A stretch of DNA of 64,000 bases from Zerene cesonia (Eukaryota > Arthropoda > Insecta > Lepidoptera > Pieridae), in assembly GCF_012273895.1 (NCBI RefSeq), contig NC_052118.1, forward strand, positions 3,429,696 through 3,493,695. The letters are read 5' to 3'. The translations under genes and the position numbers were made by a program. Numbering within the stretch: the stretch's first letter is position 1; each line of letters begins with the position of its first letter. Shown piece by piece: positions 1-14,063 of the stretch. Under the pieces are notes generated by a model. The model had not been told where the DNA came from and made no database searches. It saw only the letters and a program-made list of their open reading frames with translations.

Positions 1-1804
1 TGCACTAGATGACGGCGCGACTTTATGGTACGGATAGCAAAAATAGCTCGAAAATGTAACGTTTCCCTTTTTGCTAACATATTAGTCATGACCGTTCAAA
101 AACATTTAAAATGACTAGGATGATAGTTATATCATTCAATATAAATTCATATTGAATAATTATCATAGTGCAATGTTTTTTCTATATTATGTAATTAAAT
201 TATAATTTAAAAATTGAAATTAAAATTACAAACGCGAGCGATAGTTATACAGTTGAATGTATCGAAATCCTACAAAAGCTACAAAATAAAGTACTCACTG
301 TGCCAAGTAACTTCTTATTTCAAATATTGTTTATAGATAGAACGTTTATCTTAAAAATACCTAACTACCTTTAGAAATTTAATTACTTGTTCAAAATTGA
401 ATACTGCATTTAACATTATTTAACGAATTGATAGGTTCTAATATCCATTTATGCCTATTACGTGTTATTATACTAATCGATTAAAATTATATTCGTCAAT
501 TATTACAGTTCATACCAATACATTTTCATGAAAATACATTAGAATTTATTTGTTTGCAGTTAGTACATTTTCATAGATGTGTACATACATATTCTGACCA
601 GATAGGTGATGCAAGGTTTATCCTCTAGGATATAAACAAAATATAATGAGGCGTGCCTTTATGTGAAACTTTCCATAGAGAATATCACCGTGCGGTGAGC
701 TATTGTGCTTGTAATGTATGATTTGAAAAAAATTAGAGAAATATGAGTCTTATATTCATTGTGAATGAACAGGAAACCGGGATAATACAGGTGAAATAGA
801 TATACAGATAAAGTAAAATAAAAATCATTTAAAAATAGTTACAATTAACAGATCTAAGTTCGAGTTTCAATTCGTTAACCTTATAAAACATAAAATCTTT
901 ATAAATATCATAAGGCTCCGTAAGCTCTTTACGTTAAGAAGTATCTAAAACTTATTATTCTACATTAATCATATTTACTACGAAAACTCATATTAAAATA
1001 AATTGAGTAGTTTCCAGTAAATATAGACAATTTGATTAAATTTTGACAAAGCTAAGAAACGATTTAATATAAGATGATAACAACGTTACATCAATCTATA
1101 AATAAAAACTAAATATTTAATTTTTAAGTATCAGCGATGCAAAATAAACGTTCAAGAATATTTTATGACATCGATTTCAATGGCTTAAGAGTAAGCTTTC
1201 ATGAAGCGCTTCATAAGATCCTAATCCACAGCCTTACCGTATATTGAAGAATCATATTCTAGATAGATAGATGGTTCATAGATATATTTCTTTCAGAATT
1301 TGGAAGAAGCTTATGTTTAACTGCCTTGTTATTCTGTACAAGCTATATTTTACATGTAAACAAAATAGGGTAGGTATACATAGGTATAAATATGTATATA
1401 ATAATAAAAGAAGCATCAAAGGGTAATAAAAGACAGCGCGCTAAAAGTTTTATGTTGTATGTTAGTTCGAAGTAAATATTTGCCGATCGTTTTGTGTAAA
1501 TTCGAGACGACTGTTGTCCGATAATTTATGTTGGCAACCCTGCCTATTGTTGGACAAACAACACCGGCTAGTGGTCAAATTTATATTCTAAGTTTTGGGG
1601 CTCCAAAGATACCCACTCTATGTAAATATATTTTATTTTTGATCGCAACTGCTCAGTCTATTATTTTTGCACTGTATTCTATCTTTCTTGTTATCGAAAT
1701 GTGCAATACATTAAAGATAAAAACAAACTTATCACGTTAAGTAGAAAGTATAATATAGGTTTTTACATTAGAAATCTTAAGGTTATTTATTATTAATCAC
1801 ACTA

Positions 1805-2016
1805 TCACACTAATATTATAAATGTTAAAGTTTCTTTTGTTGTTAGTCCGTCAATCAAGCTGAATCTACTCAAAGCATTTTCATGAAATTTGGTATACAT
1901 ACATAATATGAGCCGACTTGGGTGATAGGATACTTTTTAATTTTTATCCCGATTAAATGCTCCTTTGGGAGAAAATAGAAATTTCCATATCCGGGCGGAG
2001 CCGGGACGAGCGATTA
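1805..2016 (+). repeat. Diverged Helitron-like interspersed repeat
   Basis: The stretch starts with TAATATTATAAATG, continues with a TTTCATGAAATTTGGTAT motif, and ends with a GC-richer CCGGGCGGAGCCGGGACGAG segment. This is the layout of the short Helitron-like repeats elsewhere in the window, but the body has diverged from the 5412 family. Its boundaries are approximate. Confidence 0.55.
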
Positions 2017-5000
2017 GTTATCATATCAATATGTACAGCAACAGGTGATATTGTTCAATAACTATTTAATGCTTACGATGATTTAAATATGCGCTTGTAT
2101 ATTATTTGATATTTTCGTTTATTAACGGTTTATATTTGGGTGCTATATATTAAATGTCATCTGATTAAGAGCGCTAAGGTGCGCAAAGACGGCTTGGCTG
2201 CAGCCCAAGCACGTTTTGCATTTTATTCAAAACGTTGACGTGAAGGATAAAGTTATATTATTTTACTACTTTGACGTGATCTGAATCTACTAGAATAATC
2301 TTAGTGCCAGTTGTGGAAATTGCCCAATTACACAATAATAAATAAAGTTGAATGCACATAAAAAACGTTATTGCTAATTCAGACATCATATTTCACCTAC
2401 ACTTTATCATGTCTATTCTTCACATCACATATATGGTGTGTCTAAATTAATTTCTACAAAGTTAAACAATTGTGATCCAACTTATCCCAACAACCTCCGA
2501 TACAAGTTGCGAACAAGAAATGATAAATAAGTTAACGTAAACTTTGTTTAATTTCATCAACAACCGCAAGTTAAGCTTTATAAATTAATGCTTACGAAAT
2601 GACGTCAATGTTAACGGATCAGATAGTGGAAGTTAGTTGATGAAGACATAATCCCTTTCAAAGATTGTTTAAGTAGGTATGAGCTTGCTTCACAAACCCT
2701 CAGGTACTTCGACGAATTTGCTGGAGATGCTTACTTACGTAATCTTGAAATGTTCCGCCCACACAATACTAAATATTTATAACATAGTAAAGCAAAAATT
2801 TTTGTGTAATTTCATATGCTGTATGTGACCTATTTTAATCAGGACACGGAATATTGAGTTATTCACGTAGAATTAGATCTAAAAATATGTAAGACGAAAG
2901 AATTAATATTAAGATAAGTAAAATAACATCTGTGTATAAAGATATCAATAAGAGCATAATATTTATATTGGACGTATTTTAATGGCTTATAATTTAGCAT
3001 TTGCACTGTATGCACCTTATGTATTTTTATACTGTATTATATTTTAATACACGATAAGATATGCATTTGTATAATTATTTTAACTGAAAACTAAAGTGAG
3101 ACAGTCAGAACTAAACTGCATTTAAATGAGACCACATGTGAGGCCTGGTGCCTTTCAAATAAAAAAGAATAATAAAAACTGAATCAACCAGTGAAAAGTT
3201 ATGAGTTAACAAACACAAAAATAGGCGAATTGATAACCTCCTCCTTTTTTGAAGTCGGTTGAAAATATGTAATGTAACAATGGAAATAGATTTCATGTAC
3301 ACAGCTAAGTAAGGTTATAAGTTATAAGCTTTGATCAGCATCGCTATGAGTCAGTGGGGCGAAGCACGAAGGGCGCGGCAAATGAGCTTACCTACGATAA
3401 CAAGCCTTGGTAAATGCGATTCTCATTCACGCCTACGTTAAATATTTGAATTTTGATTTGAATGGATTAATTGCGCACATCATACGCAATTCACTTTCGC
3501 TATTTATATATGGATGTGAATTGTTAAATCCGTTTCTTGGGTATGTTTTGAGCTTCATTAGTAATCGACGCTTATATTAATGTGAATTTATATTTAAAAC
3601 ATACTCGTAATTGCGACATAGAATCGAATTTAATTCGTTTTAGATTAATTACAGTTTTATAGTATGTCACTTTTGTAATTAACAACACACACTTGCACGT
3701 TTATTATTATTTATTTTCGTTTTGAAACCATTTTAAGGCATGTTTTTAAAAATATTCTTATTCCTCTTGTACGAAGCAAAGCGAGAGCGGACTGCTAGTA
3801 TTTGAATAATTTTGTACCCAAAATTTTCTCCATGATGCTTCGAAAGCTTTCTACTTGTATTGGCACGAAAGATTTTAATTTGAGATAGTTTGAGATTTAC
3901 TTTCGTAATAATGCAGTATATTTAGGGTTACAATTTGTACCAGTAAAACCAGCTCTACGGTCTACCCGCAATATTTTGATAGAAATATTCTGAATTTCGC
4001 TTATTATTACACTCTTAGAGGATTTTCGGGTTGATATCGTTTGATGTTTTATTTGTGTTCGTAAGATTTGATTACATAATTATTTTTCAGCATTATAGTA
4101 ATGTTTCTATGTATAGGATTAGATACTACGTATATGCTATTTTTAATTCCGCTTGATTTTATTGTTTTTCTGTTAATCTGTTTGATATCAATAGAAATTT
4201 TGAAACGCAAGTGTTTTATTTATAAAAAAATTCCTTAATAAATACTTAGATAAGTTGCAGTACTTCAACTTCTCGAAGCGCTTATTAAAGCAAATGTCGT
4301 CAGCATTAGGACTATTTGTTGAAAAGAAGATACAAGTAGCTCAACATCAGTATTGTTGTATTCGATCGATTCTCGGATGTCAGACAAAGGCAAGGGAATA
4401 TTGTTTGTTACAAAATTTATTATGGCGACAGAGTGCGGTGCGGGTTCTCGACCAACACATCCAATATATCAGCTTAGATAACAGTCTTACAAAGCGCAAA
4501 CATATTTTTGTCCTGACATCTTTTGCAGTGGCAATTGTTGATAGCGTTATCGTATTTTTGTACATGTAATATTCATCCTGTTCTATACCGCCGGAATAAC
4601 AACTAGAGCGCAGAAAATTGTCTTTCTTTGATATGTGTGGACAACAAAATTGCCACTGACGATGAGGCTGTCAAAATCCAAAACTCATCAACAACTTTTA
4701 CGAGTATGATATGAGAATGAAATATAGCCACAATATTCACCAGACTTTTACTTACCTTTAAACCGAAATTATTTGTGTATTCAGATAATTATGAACAGAT
4801 ACTTTTCAAGTCCATACGAAACAATAATTATATGAAATAATAATAGGCATCGAGACAAAATAATTGTATCACGTGTAAAAATGCTTTTTCTTTAAGAATC
4901 CTTGAAATATAAGAAAGAATCACAAAAGAGTAGTCAAGATCTAAGAACCTAATTGTATTGCGTCTCACCCGGCGAGCAGTCTACCGAGGCCTAATTCCTT

Positions 5001-5411
5001 TACTTCATCATTTCCCCTTTCTACAATCTCTTATTTATTTTCAGCATCAATAACGCCTGCCATTAGATGACCTCGTTCACTTCGAATCTTATAAAAATAT
5101 CGTATATCGCTGGGTATTGAAGCAAAACAAACAAAGGAGCAAGTGGACAAGCCATTAATTTGCGTGGGTTACGGTCAAAGGCTTATGAGATTAGGATATT
5201 TTTTTATCGAACTGTCACTCTTAAATCTTTACCCCAATTTAGTGGATATCTATTGTAAAACATTTATTGATTTTACAGTAGCAATGTTATTTATTAAATT
5301 ATTGTGCAGCGCATAAAGAACGGCCGAATGATTTATGTACCTTTTTCGTTGTGGAATGAAATATAATAAGTCGTCATATAATGCTACAAATATTATAATG
5401 TTACTATCCTA

Positions 5412-5613
5412 TCCTACTAATATTATAAATGCGAAAGTTTGTAAGGATGTGTGTATGTTTGTTACTCTTTTACGCAAAAATTACTGAACCGATTACAATT
5501 AAATTTGGTACGTAGATAGCTGGACAACTGGAATACCACATAGGCAACTTTTTATTGCGATATTCCTACGGGATACGGACTTACGCGGGTGAAACCGCGG
5601 AGCGCTAGCTAGT
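5412..5613 (+). mobile_element. LEP1-type non-autonomous Helitron, copy 1
   Basis: The element begins TCCTACTAATATTATAAATG and ends ACCGCGGAGCGCTAGCTAGT. In between are the hallmark blocks TTACTGAACCGATTACAA, TTTGGTACGTAG and TATTCCTACGGGATACGG. The same roughly 200-bp unit recurs at 34864, 44263 and, inverted, near 41868, 49247, 53639 and 63780. It carries no coding capacity. Assignment to the lepidopteran LEP1 Helitron group rests on remembered consensus features. Confidence 0.75.
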
Positions 5614-8600
5614 AAGTCATAAATGCAGTTATTAACATTCATTACAAAATGTTTCTATAATGCTCAACTCTCGACAGGATAAAAAACAATTAAGAAAGAA
5701 TATGATTACAGAGAAAGCATAAAACATTGAATCGTGCCAAAATCTTACCAGAAAAAACAACAATGAATTTTTGGTTATCTTTTAAATTTATCTTAATCTA
5801 AATATTCAATAAGTTTTCGACTAAAAAACTGGGAAGATAATCCGATCATTCACCTAAAGGGTTAGAAGTTTGTCGATAAATACCGACGGGTTTGAATATC
5901 AATATAATAAATTACTTTTTATTAAATGAATCCAGAATAAAGTTTTTACTTTATCTTATAGGTGAACAATCATATATAAATTATACGTTATGAATTATTT
6001 AACATTATAACAACAAGAATAGTTCGGCGCGCTTCTAGGAATGCGTAGCCAATTACAGATTATAGACATACAAAGAAAAAAGTGCCTTTAACGACTATCA
6101 CTTAACAAGGTTCATTTATTTATACGAACAACCAGTCAAACAGCTCTTTGTTCCTGTATCTTTGACTTCTAACGCAATGAAATCAATCTCAGTTTATCAC
6201 TAAAAAGTAATTAATTATTATACGCTCCAAGATCTTTAAGGCTACGACGGTCGACGGAGGTTGGAATTCTTTCTACGTTAGCATTCTTTTACTGAATAAT
6301 TCATGTGCATTTAATTGAATAACATTTAAATTCATTAGTACTGCTATTCTTTTCTGTTTTTCATTTCTATTTCATTGGCATGGAAGAAGAATAGCCGATG
6401 TGATGTGCGACAATGTCAATGGTTTATAAGGAGTAATTATCATAAAATTTCATTTTAATGGTGCGGGGCAAAATATCATTCCCCATCGACTTTTAATGGC
6501 GATATTCTTTCCACTTATCTGTTTCAACAGGATTTTGAATTTCAGATTGGAAATTCTCATGTCCTGGTCGCTCCGAGCGAGGGGCGCGTCGGTAATGGAC
6601 GTATAACAGCTGTAATGGAATCTTTGATGTCACGCTCCACTTCCAACTCTGTTTCTATTAAAATATTTAAAATATATTCAGCAATTTTTCTCGCAATGTA
6701 CTTTAAATTTATTTATTTAAAAATACAATTATACGAATTATTCGGATAACATCTTATTTAAGCTTCCATTTCCGAAGCATGGACGACGTAATTGTGACCT
6801 ATTAACACTAAAATACAACGAAAAAACCCTCTTCATGTGGGATTAAGTTACAGCGAGACGTATTCTCCTGGCAATGTCTGCAAACTAATATACGTGTATT
6901 AGTGCTCAATTTCGAAGGCCGGTGGAGGCTGCCCACTTTGTTTCCTGTCTGAATGTTAAATGTCCTATTCTCGCTGTATTTGTTTACAGGAAATCCGAGG
7001 TAAGGAATAAGTCTCTTTGTACGTAGGACTCGTGTACTGAATAAATTGTTTTCAATATCTTCCACCGTTTTCCCATATTTGTATCCGCACTATTTTATTG
7101 GTTGTCAACCGTGCAAAATGGAAATACACTTATTTATATTGTATTTTATAAAAGAATAAATATTTCTAGAACCATTTAAGCATTTTCTTTAATATTTGCA
7201 ATAACAATAGCATGCATATGTGAAATTCAGTTAGAGAAGCCCAGTTAGAAACAAAGATGTAATCTGTGCAAGTTTTGAGTTAAATCCCCGATAATTAGTT
7301 AACAACGCGTCATTTATAATGATGTAGGGGGCATTTTGCGTATAATAAACTTGCCTGGAGATCATAATAGGTGTACGCTAATGTGCATTAACCCTGGCGA
7401 CCTTACATTGTTAGCCGCGGTACCTAATTGTTGTTAATAAACATAATTTTATGGCTACAACTTTGAATTGGTTGAACTTGATGTTAATCGCCCATTTATT
7501 ATTGTTAATTCTTAGGTAGAAACATTTTCAGGGGTAAGTTTTAGCTAAGGGGCTATTCGAGCTTTTGTTTGGGACTGAAACGTTTGTCTTAATTATTCTT
7601 AGCTAAAGCTGCTAGAAGAGAAGTTAGTTTTAATGAGTACAGAATAGATATTTAAAACTCCTTAACCAAATTTGTAATGTCTTTAAATTTGCATATTCGT
7701 TTATAAAATACACTTAGCGTGATTTTTTTATCTATAAATATAAAGTGTTGACATAATGAATTCACACGTATAACCTTAATAATATTTTATTGCGTTCGCT
7801 GATACATAATGAGTAAATAAATATAGGTATTAGCTAAGTGCTAAAATGAAAATGGAATTTAACACTAATATTATTGTTATTGTAACCTTAACATACGAAT
7901 ATTTTTGTTAACATAACAAAACATATTAATATGCTTTAAAAGTCTCACACATACTTTAAAAATTCACAGCTTATGAAAATATCTATACATAAATGACCTA
8001 ATCACTTATTTTTATAATTAAAATATGTTTAATAATGTATCTAATGTACTATGACTAAGCTGTAACGATATCTGTGGCCGGATGAACAAGAACGTAATTT
8101 TTTATTTTTATTTATTCATTATTTGTCGTCATATTCGTTATTACGGATAACGTTTTAATTTACGATTTTTTCACATACATATTAGTATAATAATCCAGCA
8201 CTTACACAAAATATTATTATACATATACTAGAAGAAGATAAATAGGGATTTTTCTGTAGGTACAATTAAATAAAAAAAGTAAAATACTTATAATATCGCT
8301 GATCTTTTACTCCCTTACATTTGAATTTTAAAGAGGTGAACCATCCAAATGTAATTAAATTTATCTATTCAATTGAGATATTCCCCGTAGTATTTGCGGG
8401 CGCCGATAATGCACTCGTATCATTCCAATTGTATGTTTTTGCGTTCCAATAAAAGGGTAGATCGCAAACAGTATAAATGGTCGGTCCGTGAATTGATATC
8501 GGTAGCGGCATAAGCAGCCGCTTGTTATGGAGATTGCCTCAAGATTATAATAGAATGGAAACGTAAACAAACTTTTGGCGCCACGTGACGGGAATACAGA

Positions 8601-9429
8601 AATTTTGGACTATTCTAATTTCACGGCGTGACGAAGAGGCCTTGTCATTTTCTTGACTGTTTCGGATATTTTCAATTTTCCCCGCGGCGCCTCCTTTTTA
8701 TTAGTTGTTGTTCTGACTGGAATACTAATTGGCATCTAATCGGTGTGAATTAAAATTCACGCAACAACTCTCCTCGCTAATCCGAAGCGATTCAATCGAA
8801 CAATTACTAAGATACAATTTCAGTTCCTATTTGTTACTTTTTATTACATACTTCTACTGGATAAAATGATCTAAAAAGTCTACATGATATTATAAAAGAT
8901 TAATGCTTTTAATATGTAGGTAATGTCTACATTCTTGATATTGAAATTACTTAACATCATATAAAACTTTTTATATTTTTTTTTAAGAAAATTAACAATA
9001 CAAACCAAATGAGAAAATCCTTAAATATTGATAAAGCACACGGTAGCATTATCTTAGAGAAAATTTCTAAACGTACATATAAAAGTACAGTTTTTACGTA
9101 TTTCACAGATGCAAAACGTAAACGCTTATCTATAGTGAACTGTTTATTAATCCGTCGTCCGGATTTTAATTACGTCGGAGGTTATTAAGGGGAACGTCAC
9201 AGCCTGTAATATCATTTCGCTATACCTATAGGACTATAGTAATTGCGCTTCGAGCTAACTTGTTTATACCTAATGAAAACGTTATCTCAAATTGAAATAA
9301 CTTGTAATTATAGTATGTATGATACACATTGGTATCGTAGAGTTCTAGATATTTTTATGATTTTACGTCTAATATCTTATGTTTCATGTGTCAAAGATAT
9401 GTACTTTTACGGTAAAACGGAATACTATT

Positions 9430-9560
9430 AATGTTCGCTGCCCGTTTGTGTGTCTGTTTCTATCTTTAACCAGGCTGTATCTCATGATACGTTATAGTTG
9501 ACCAGTTGAAATTTTCACAGATGACGCATTTCTCCGTCGCTATAAAACGAGTTTAAGCAA
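9430..9560 (+). repeat. Probable interspersed repeat fragment
   Basis: The block contains CTGTATCTCATGATACG followed by TTGAAATTTTCACAGATGA and a CGCTATAA segment. This order resembles a repeat often seen in lepidopteran introns. Only one copy is in this window, so the assignment rests on memory of similar sequences, not on an internal comparison. Confidence 0.4.
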
Positions 9561-12500
9561 AGATTGTTCGTTTTTATGGGTGCCTATTTTTTGCAGTTGC
9601 TCTTTAACTTATTTTAGGTGAGCCTGGCTCATACTTGACCAGTTTATTTCCCTTAGAATTTGAGTATTAACGTAACTAAAGCTAATTATTACAACGATTT
9701 ATTTGATTCTTTTAGTTTCAATATAATGTTTTAATTAAAAAAACTGACCTTTATTTTTTATGTTATAATTTTATTATTAATAAAAACACACGGGGATATG
9801 GAGTATCAGATACAAAAAACATTACAGCCGAATTGAGTTTTGGGACGTGGCGTCCATTGAAAATGTTATAATATGGTCATTCTTGTTATAATGTTGGTTG
9901 GGGGTTGTTGTCACTTGAATTTATTAAATTTTATGCTCCGTTGTAATAATCCAAAGAGAATAGATGTAATGGTTAATGCCACAAGGATCTAAGGCTAAAT
10001 ATTGTAGCAAAATAGTAAGCCAAGTGGAACAGAGGCGGCGGCATAATTAAGCCAGAACTTAATCTCCTGTTACCGGGTCTCGGCTTAAGTCTTGCACGAG
10101 CTATGTTAATTGGATTTTTGATGCATTATATGGAGTTTGGTAATGATTGCGAAATAGAGTATTTGAAATTCTTGATTATGGATAATTTTTAACTTGACAC
10201 TCGACCTTTAAATTCTATTTTCAACTCGCAGTGTATACTGCTTCGCCCTTGGTACGTATATAATGTGTCTATAGACCTCAGAGATCGCGGCTATCCTATC
10301 AAACAAAAAACAGAAAAACAAAACAAACAAACTGTTCAGCTTTATATTATTAGAATTAGTGTTTGACAACAACTACTGCATGTTCGTCTCTCTAATTATT
10401 AAAATGAATGCTGGGCAAATAACATTAATACAGTCTATTATGTTTATACAAAAGCAAATATTCACAGCATATGAATTGATCAATTGAATCTACAGATGTA
10501 TATACCATAATGTTTACAATGGCCGTCAGTTAACGTGATGAATGGAACGAAATCAATAGTCGGTTGAGCGTTAAGCAAGTATTCACAGATCCTGAATTCA
10601 ATATTAAATCGGCCATGACTTCAATGGTATTCTTGTACAAAATACGAATTTAATTTTTCACATCGGCAAGTAGGAGAGAAACACAATAGTTCAGGTCAAT
10701 CGGTTGGAGCATCTCGTATAACCTTTAACCTAATATTTTCATTGAATCGATTTAATACAAGGCCGTTATCATTGTTATGCTTTTGTTATATTTAGCTTGA
10801 GGTTGGAGGGCCCTTACTGACACGTGAAATATAATTGAAACATTCGAATCAGTTTCAGCCATGAATTGCACAACATTAAGATTTTGATGAATTTTATGAA
10901 ACTTATTCTTAAATCTGTTAATACTGTTTTAAAAACAAAATATGAAAAAAATAACAAATACATTCAATATTAGCGCAGGAACAAACACCAACGCAATACA
11001 TTATTTAAAAGTTATACAATGTATATTTACAGCTTGAATTCTTGGCCAAGCTTTTCACTTGTAACATCATAAAGTGCTTCATAAATTATTATTATACACC
11101 ATGATAAGAGATATTTCTTTCGTAAAATTGAATGTAGCATGCCTCGGGGAGCAGTCACGAAAGTCTTATCACAGCCGGAATTACAATGTCAAGTATGCTA
11201 AATAAATTATTTATGAAATTCTAAATTGTTACCTACATTTAAATGTACATTAATTTTCAACTTTTCTTGTTGTTTTCTTTTGTTACTGGAGTTCCAAATA
11301 TTATAGACTTTATGTAGCTACGTGCAAGAACGTACTTGTGTGTATTTTTTATTCAGCCTAGATTATATCAAAATTCTTAAATTTGATTGATTGAAATAAA
11401 TTTCGAGCAATGTAGTTCAATGGTAAATAACACAAAATACTGAGTGAACATGATATATAAGTTTTCGTATAGCATTCTATATAATTTAGACAGTGTCGTG
11501 ATATCCCCGACACAGAGATAGACAGAAAGGTCATCCTTGTTCAATTACGTGGAACATAAAATAACAATGCCGTTCACTCACGTCTTAAAATTTAACGTGT
11601 CAAAATATATATTAGTTTTTGACGGGTGATCTCCTTATATTGCCGTCAAATATTAAATGACTGGTGATTAGTTGTTCATTATATTATGTTCATGATTCTC
11701 TAAATCCAGCGATAGTTCAATTCGTTATTCTACTCTTTTATATTTATTGGGGCAAACGAATGATGACGCCTTTGTTCAAAAGCTCTGATAAAACCGTATT
11801 TCGATATTTTTCTGAATAATTTATAAGTCAACTTGTTTATTTACTTTAAATATATGAACGCCTCTTAAAGCTTTATAATCTTTTGTTTACACGAAACATA
11901 ATAGTTTGACTCATAATCGTAAACCTTGGCAATTTTTATCAATAAGTCAAGGCGTTATTCTATTGTCTTTTATAAGGTGTTAAGATGGATATAAATACGC
12001 CGTCTTCATTTACTCGTAGCCGTGATCGATCATTTTAGCTTAATTGGTATATGAATGCCATAACAAAGTGTAGGTTAGCGTGGGCTTGCGCGTTCATTAT
12101 TCTATGAGGTCAAAAGTCAGCCACGATACGTGACGAATGTTTATTTGTTGCTAGCTTCATGCCATCGGCTTCGTTTGCGTACTCGCGTTGAGAACTACTC
12201 AATTAATCACTTAATTACTATTAACTACGTAAATTTAACTTTCACCGTCTTTGGGTTGATTAAAAAATCCAGTCCATATTACAGTGGACAGGTATTCATT
12301 TGTATTCCTATATTTTAATTGTAATTCAAAATCGCTCGTTATTATAAGTATTTTGCAAAGAAAATGTTATGTTTTTATACTGACAATTTATTGTTCTTTT
12401 ATTTTCTTTTTTTACTGGTGTTAATGTGAAGAATAAATAAATAAATTTTACCACCTACGCATGCTCGATATTAATTAGTAATTGTCAGTTTTGAATATCT

Positions 12501-12589
12501 TGCTTATATAATCGTCGAGTGTATTTTTGCATATATTGTTCGGGTTCTACGATTTCAAAGCCTACGATTACGAAGGGGAGGAGATCAAT

Positions 12590-12689
12590 NNNNNNNNNNN
12601 NNNNNNNNNNNNNNNNNNNNNNNNNNNNNNNNNNNNNNNNNNNNNNNNNNNNNNNNNNNNNNNNNNNNNNNNNNNNNNNNNNNNNNNNN
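12590..12689. other. Assembly gap (100 N)
   Basis: There are exactly 100 N, the conventional placeholder for a gap of unknown size. The 49 bases just before it read FYDFKAYDYEGEEIN in one plus-strand frame, which might be the start of an exon cut by the gap. Confidence 0.95.
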
Positions 12690-14063
12690 TAGACGTGCGT
12701 AATTTAATACGAGCTAGTAAATGCAAGCAATATTATTGTGGACTGGGTAGAAGTAGTGACAACTGCGAACTTGGTCAAAAAACCGTCCTCGTTGGAAGTC
12801 GGTATCTTTATAATGTTTATAAATAGTCATACTTTATGTAATGACTTTACACAATCACCCTAATGACTTAAATATTACTTTCCATATAATTTAACGAAAT
12901 ATTTCATTATAAAATGTGAAGTTGATATTTTCAGTATAACCTTAAATTTATTTGTAATACAAAGCAACACCGAAATAAGTACCAGGTACTTGTGTAGTTA
13001 CTTACTACTAATAATAGGAAAATAATGTATATTCTTTACCTCTAAATATTTCTCTATACCTAGCATGTTGAAGGAGTGTTTTGTTGAATGTATCCCTGTT
13101 CTATTTTAAGTAATATAGTTTATCTACTAGAAATTGTTAAATTTTATGTCAAAATCCTAAAGATTTTGTAAATGTTCATAATATTTTAGATCACTTAGTA
13201 TACAATAATTAAAATCTAATTGTACAGGAAAAACATTGGACATACAATAGTGTAATTGTAGAATTATTTACCTTTATTTTTTTCCAATTTATTTTTAACT
13301 GGGAGTGGTGATTAATTATAATTTCTATAATTACCAACATCCGACAAGAAGCTGATTTTTTGTATTTTACTATTGTCTTATGTTACACATGATATCCATG
13401 GAAAAAGCAGTTGTTTTTGTTTTTATGGTGATGCATAAAGGTGACAGTTTTGTAAAATTATGTATTGAAAATAAAGTGATGTCCAAAAGATAAATGGTTT
13501 TACTTGACAATTTTATACATGTATTTATTTCTACTCATTTATTTACAATCAAGGAAGGCGTTAAGGATTTGCTTTTAAAATGTTTTTGTAATGCTTAATT
13601 ACAAAATACTCAATAAATTTTGCAAGCTCTTTTTCTTATGAGAAGATTCATATGAAGCAAAGATGATAAACATTACAGAAAAATAAAATAAATTCTATTC
13701 AAAATAAACACAGAGAGTTTGCCTGTTGTATATTTATTGCAAAAATATATCAGTGTATAAATATATAAGTGGGAGTACCACTTCCACTCACAGGGGTAAA
13801 ATGTACAATTTTAAAATTTGTTGCTCGATTTATATGCTGTTGTTGCTATTTTGTATGAGGGACACTAAATAGAGTTGTTATGAAATAAAAAAATAAATTT
13901 TATAACTAAGTGGAAAAATCCATAAAATTTTTGTATTATTTACATTTCACATCTATACATATTCTGACTAAAATGATACACATACACTTCAAATTAAACT
14001 GTATATTCATTTTAAAAAATCACCACACAAATTCATACACATCTAATATTCTTCCACTATAAA
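12690..14063. other. Intergenic, includes the SPCS3 3' flank
   Basis: The stretch is AT-rich with no supported gene. The part nearest 14064 should contain the 3' UTR and poly(A) site of the minus-strand SPCS3 gene; several TTTATT words (AATAAA on the minus strand) lie between 13700 and 13950. Nothing else is recognisable. Confidence 0.5.

Larger units (their letters stand above)
1..12589. other. Gene-free stretch with scattered repeats
   Basis: No reading frame here has both sensible composition and splice or homology support; the longest open frames (for example 4255-4569) are short and start at non-ATG codons. The DNA is AT-rich, with islands of mixed composition and no obvious repeat character around 6440-6660, 7250-7520 and 8360-8830. 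These contain several TAATTA/TTAATGG-like words. They could be conserved regulatory DNA, but that is inference from texture only. Recognisable repeats lie at 1805-2016, 5412-5613 and 9430-9560. Confidence 0.5.

Noticed and set aside
4255..4569. 104-codon open frame in the left arm
   Set aside because: It starts at TTG, has no recognisable motif, and has no splice partners or supporting context.
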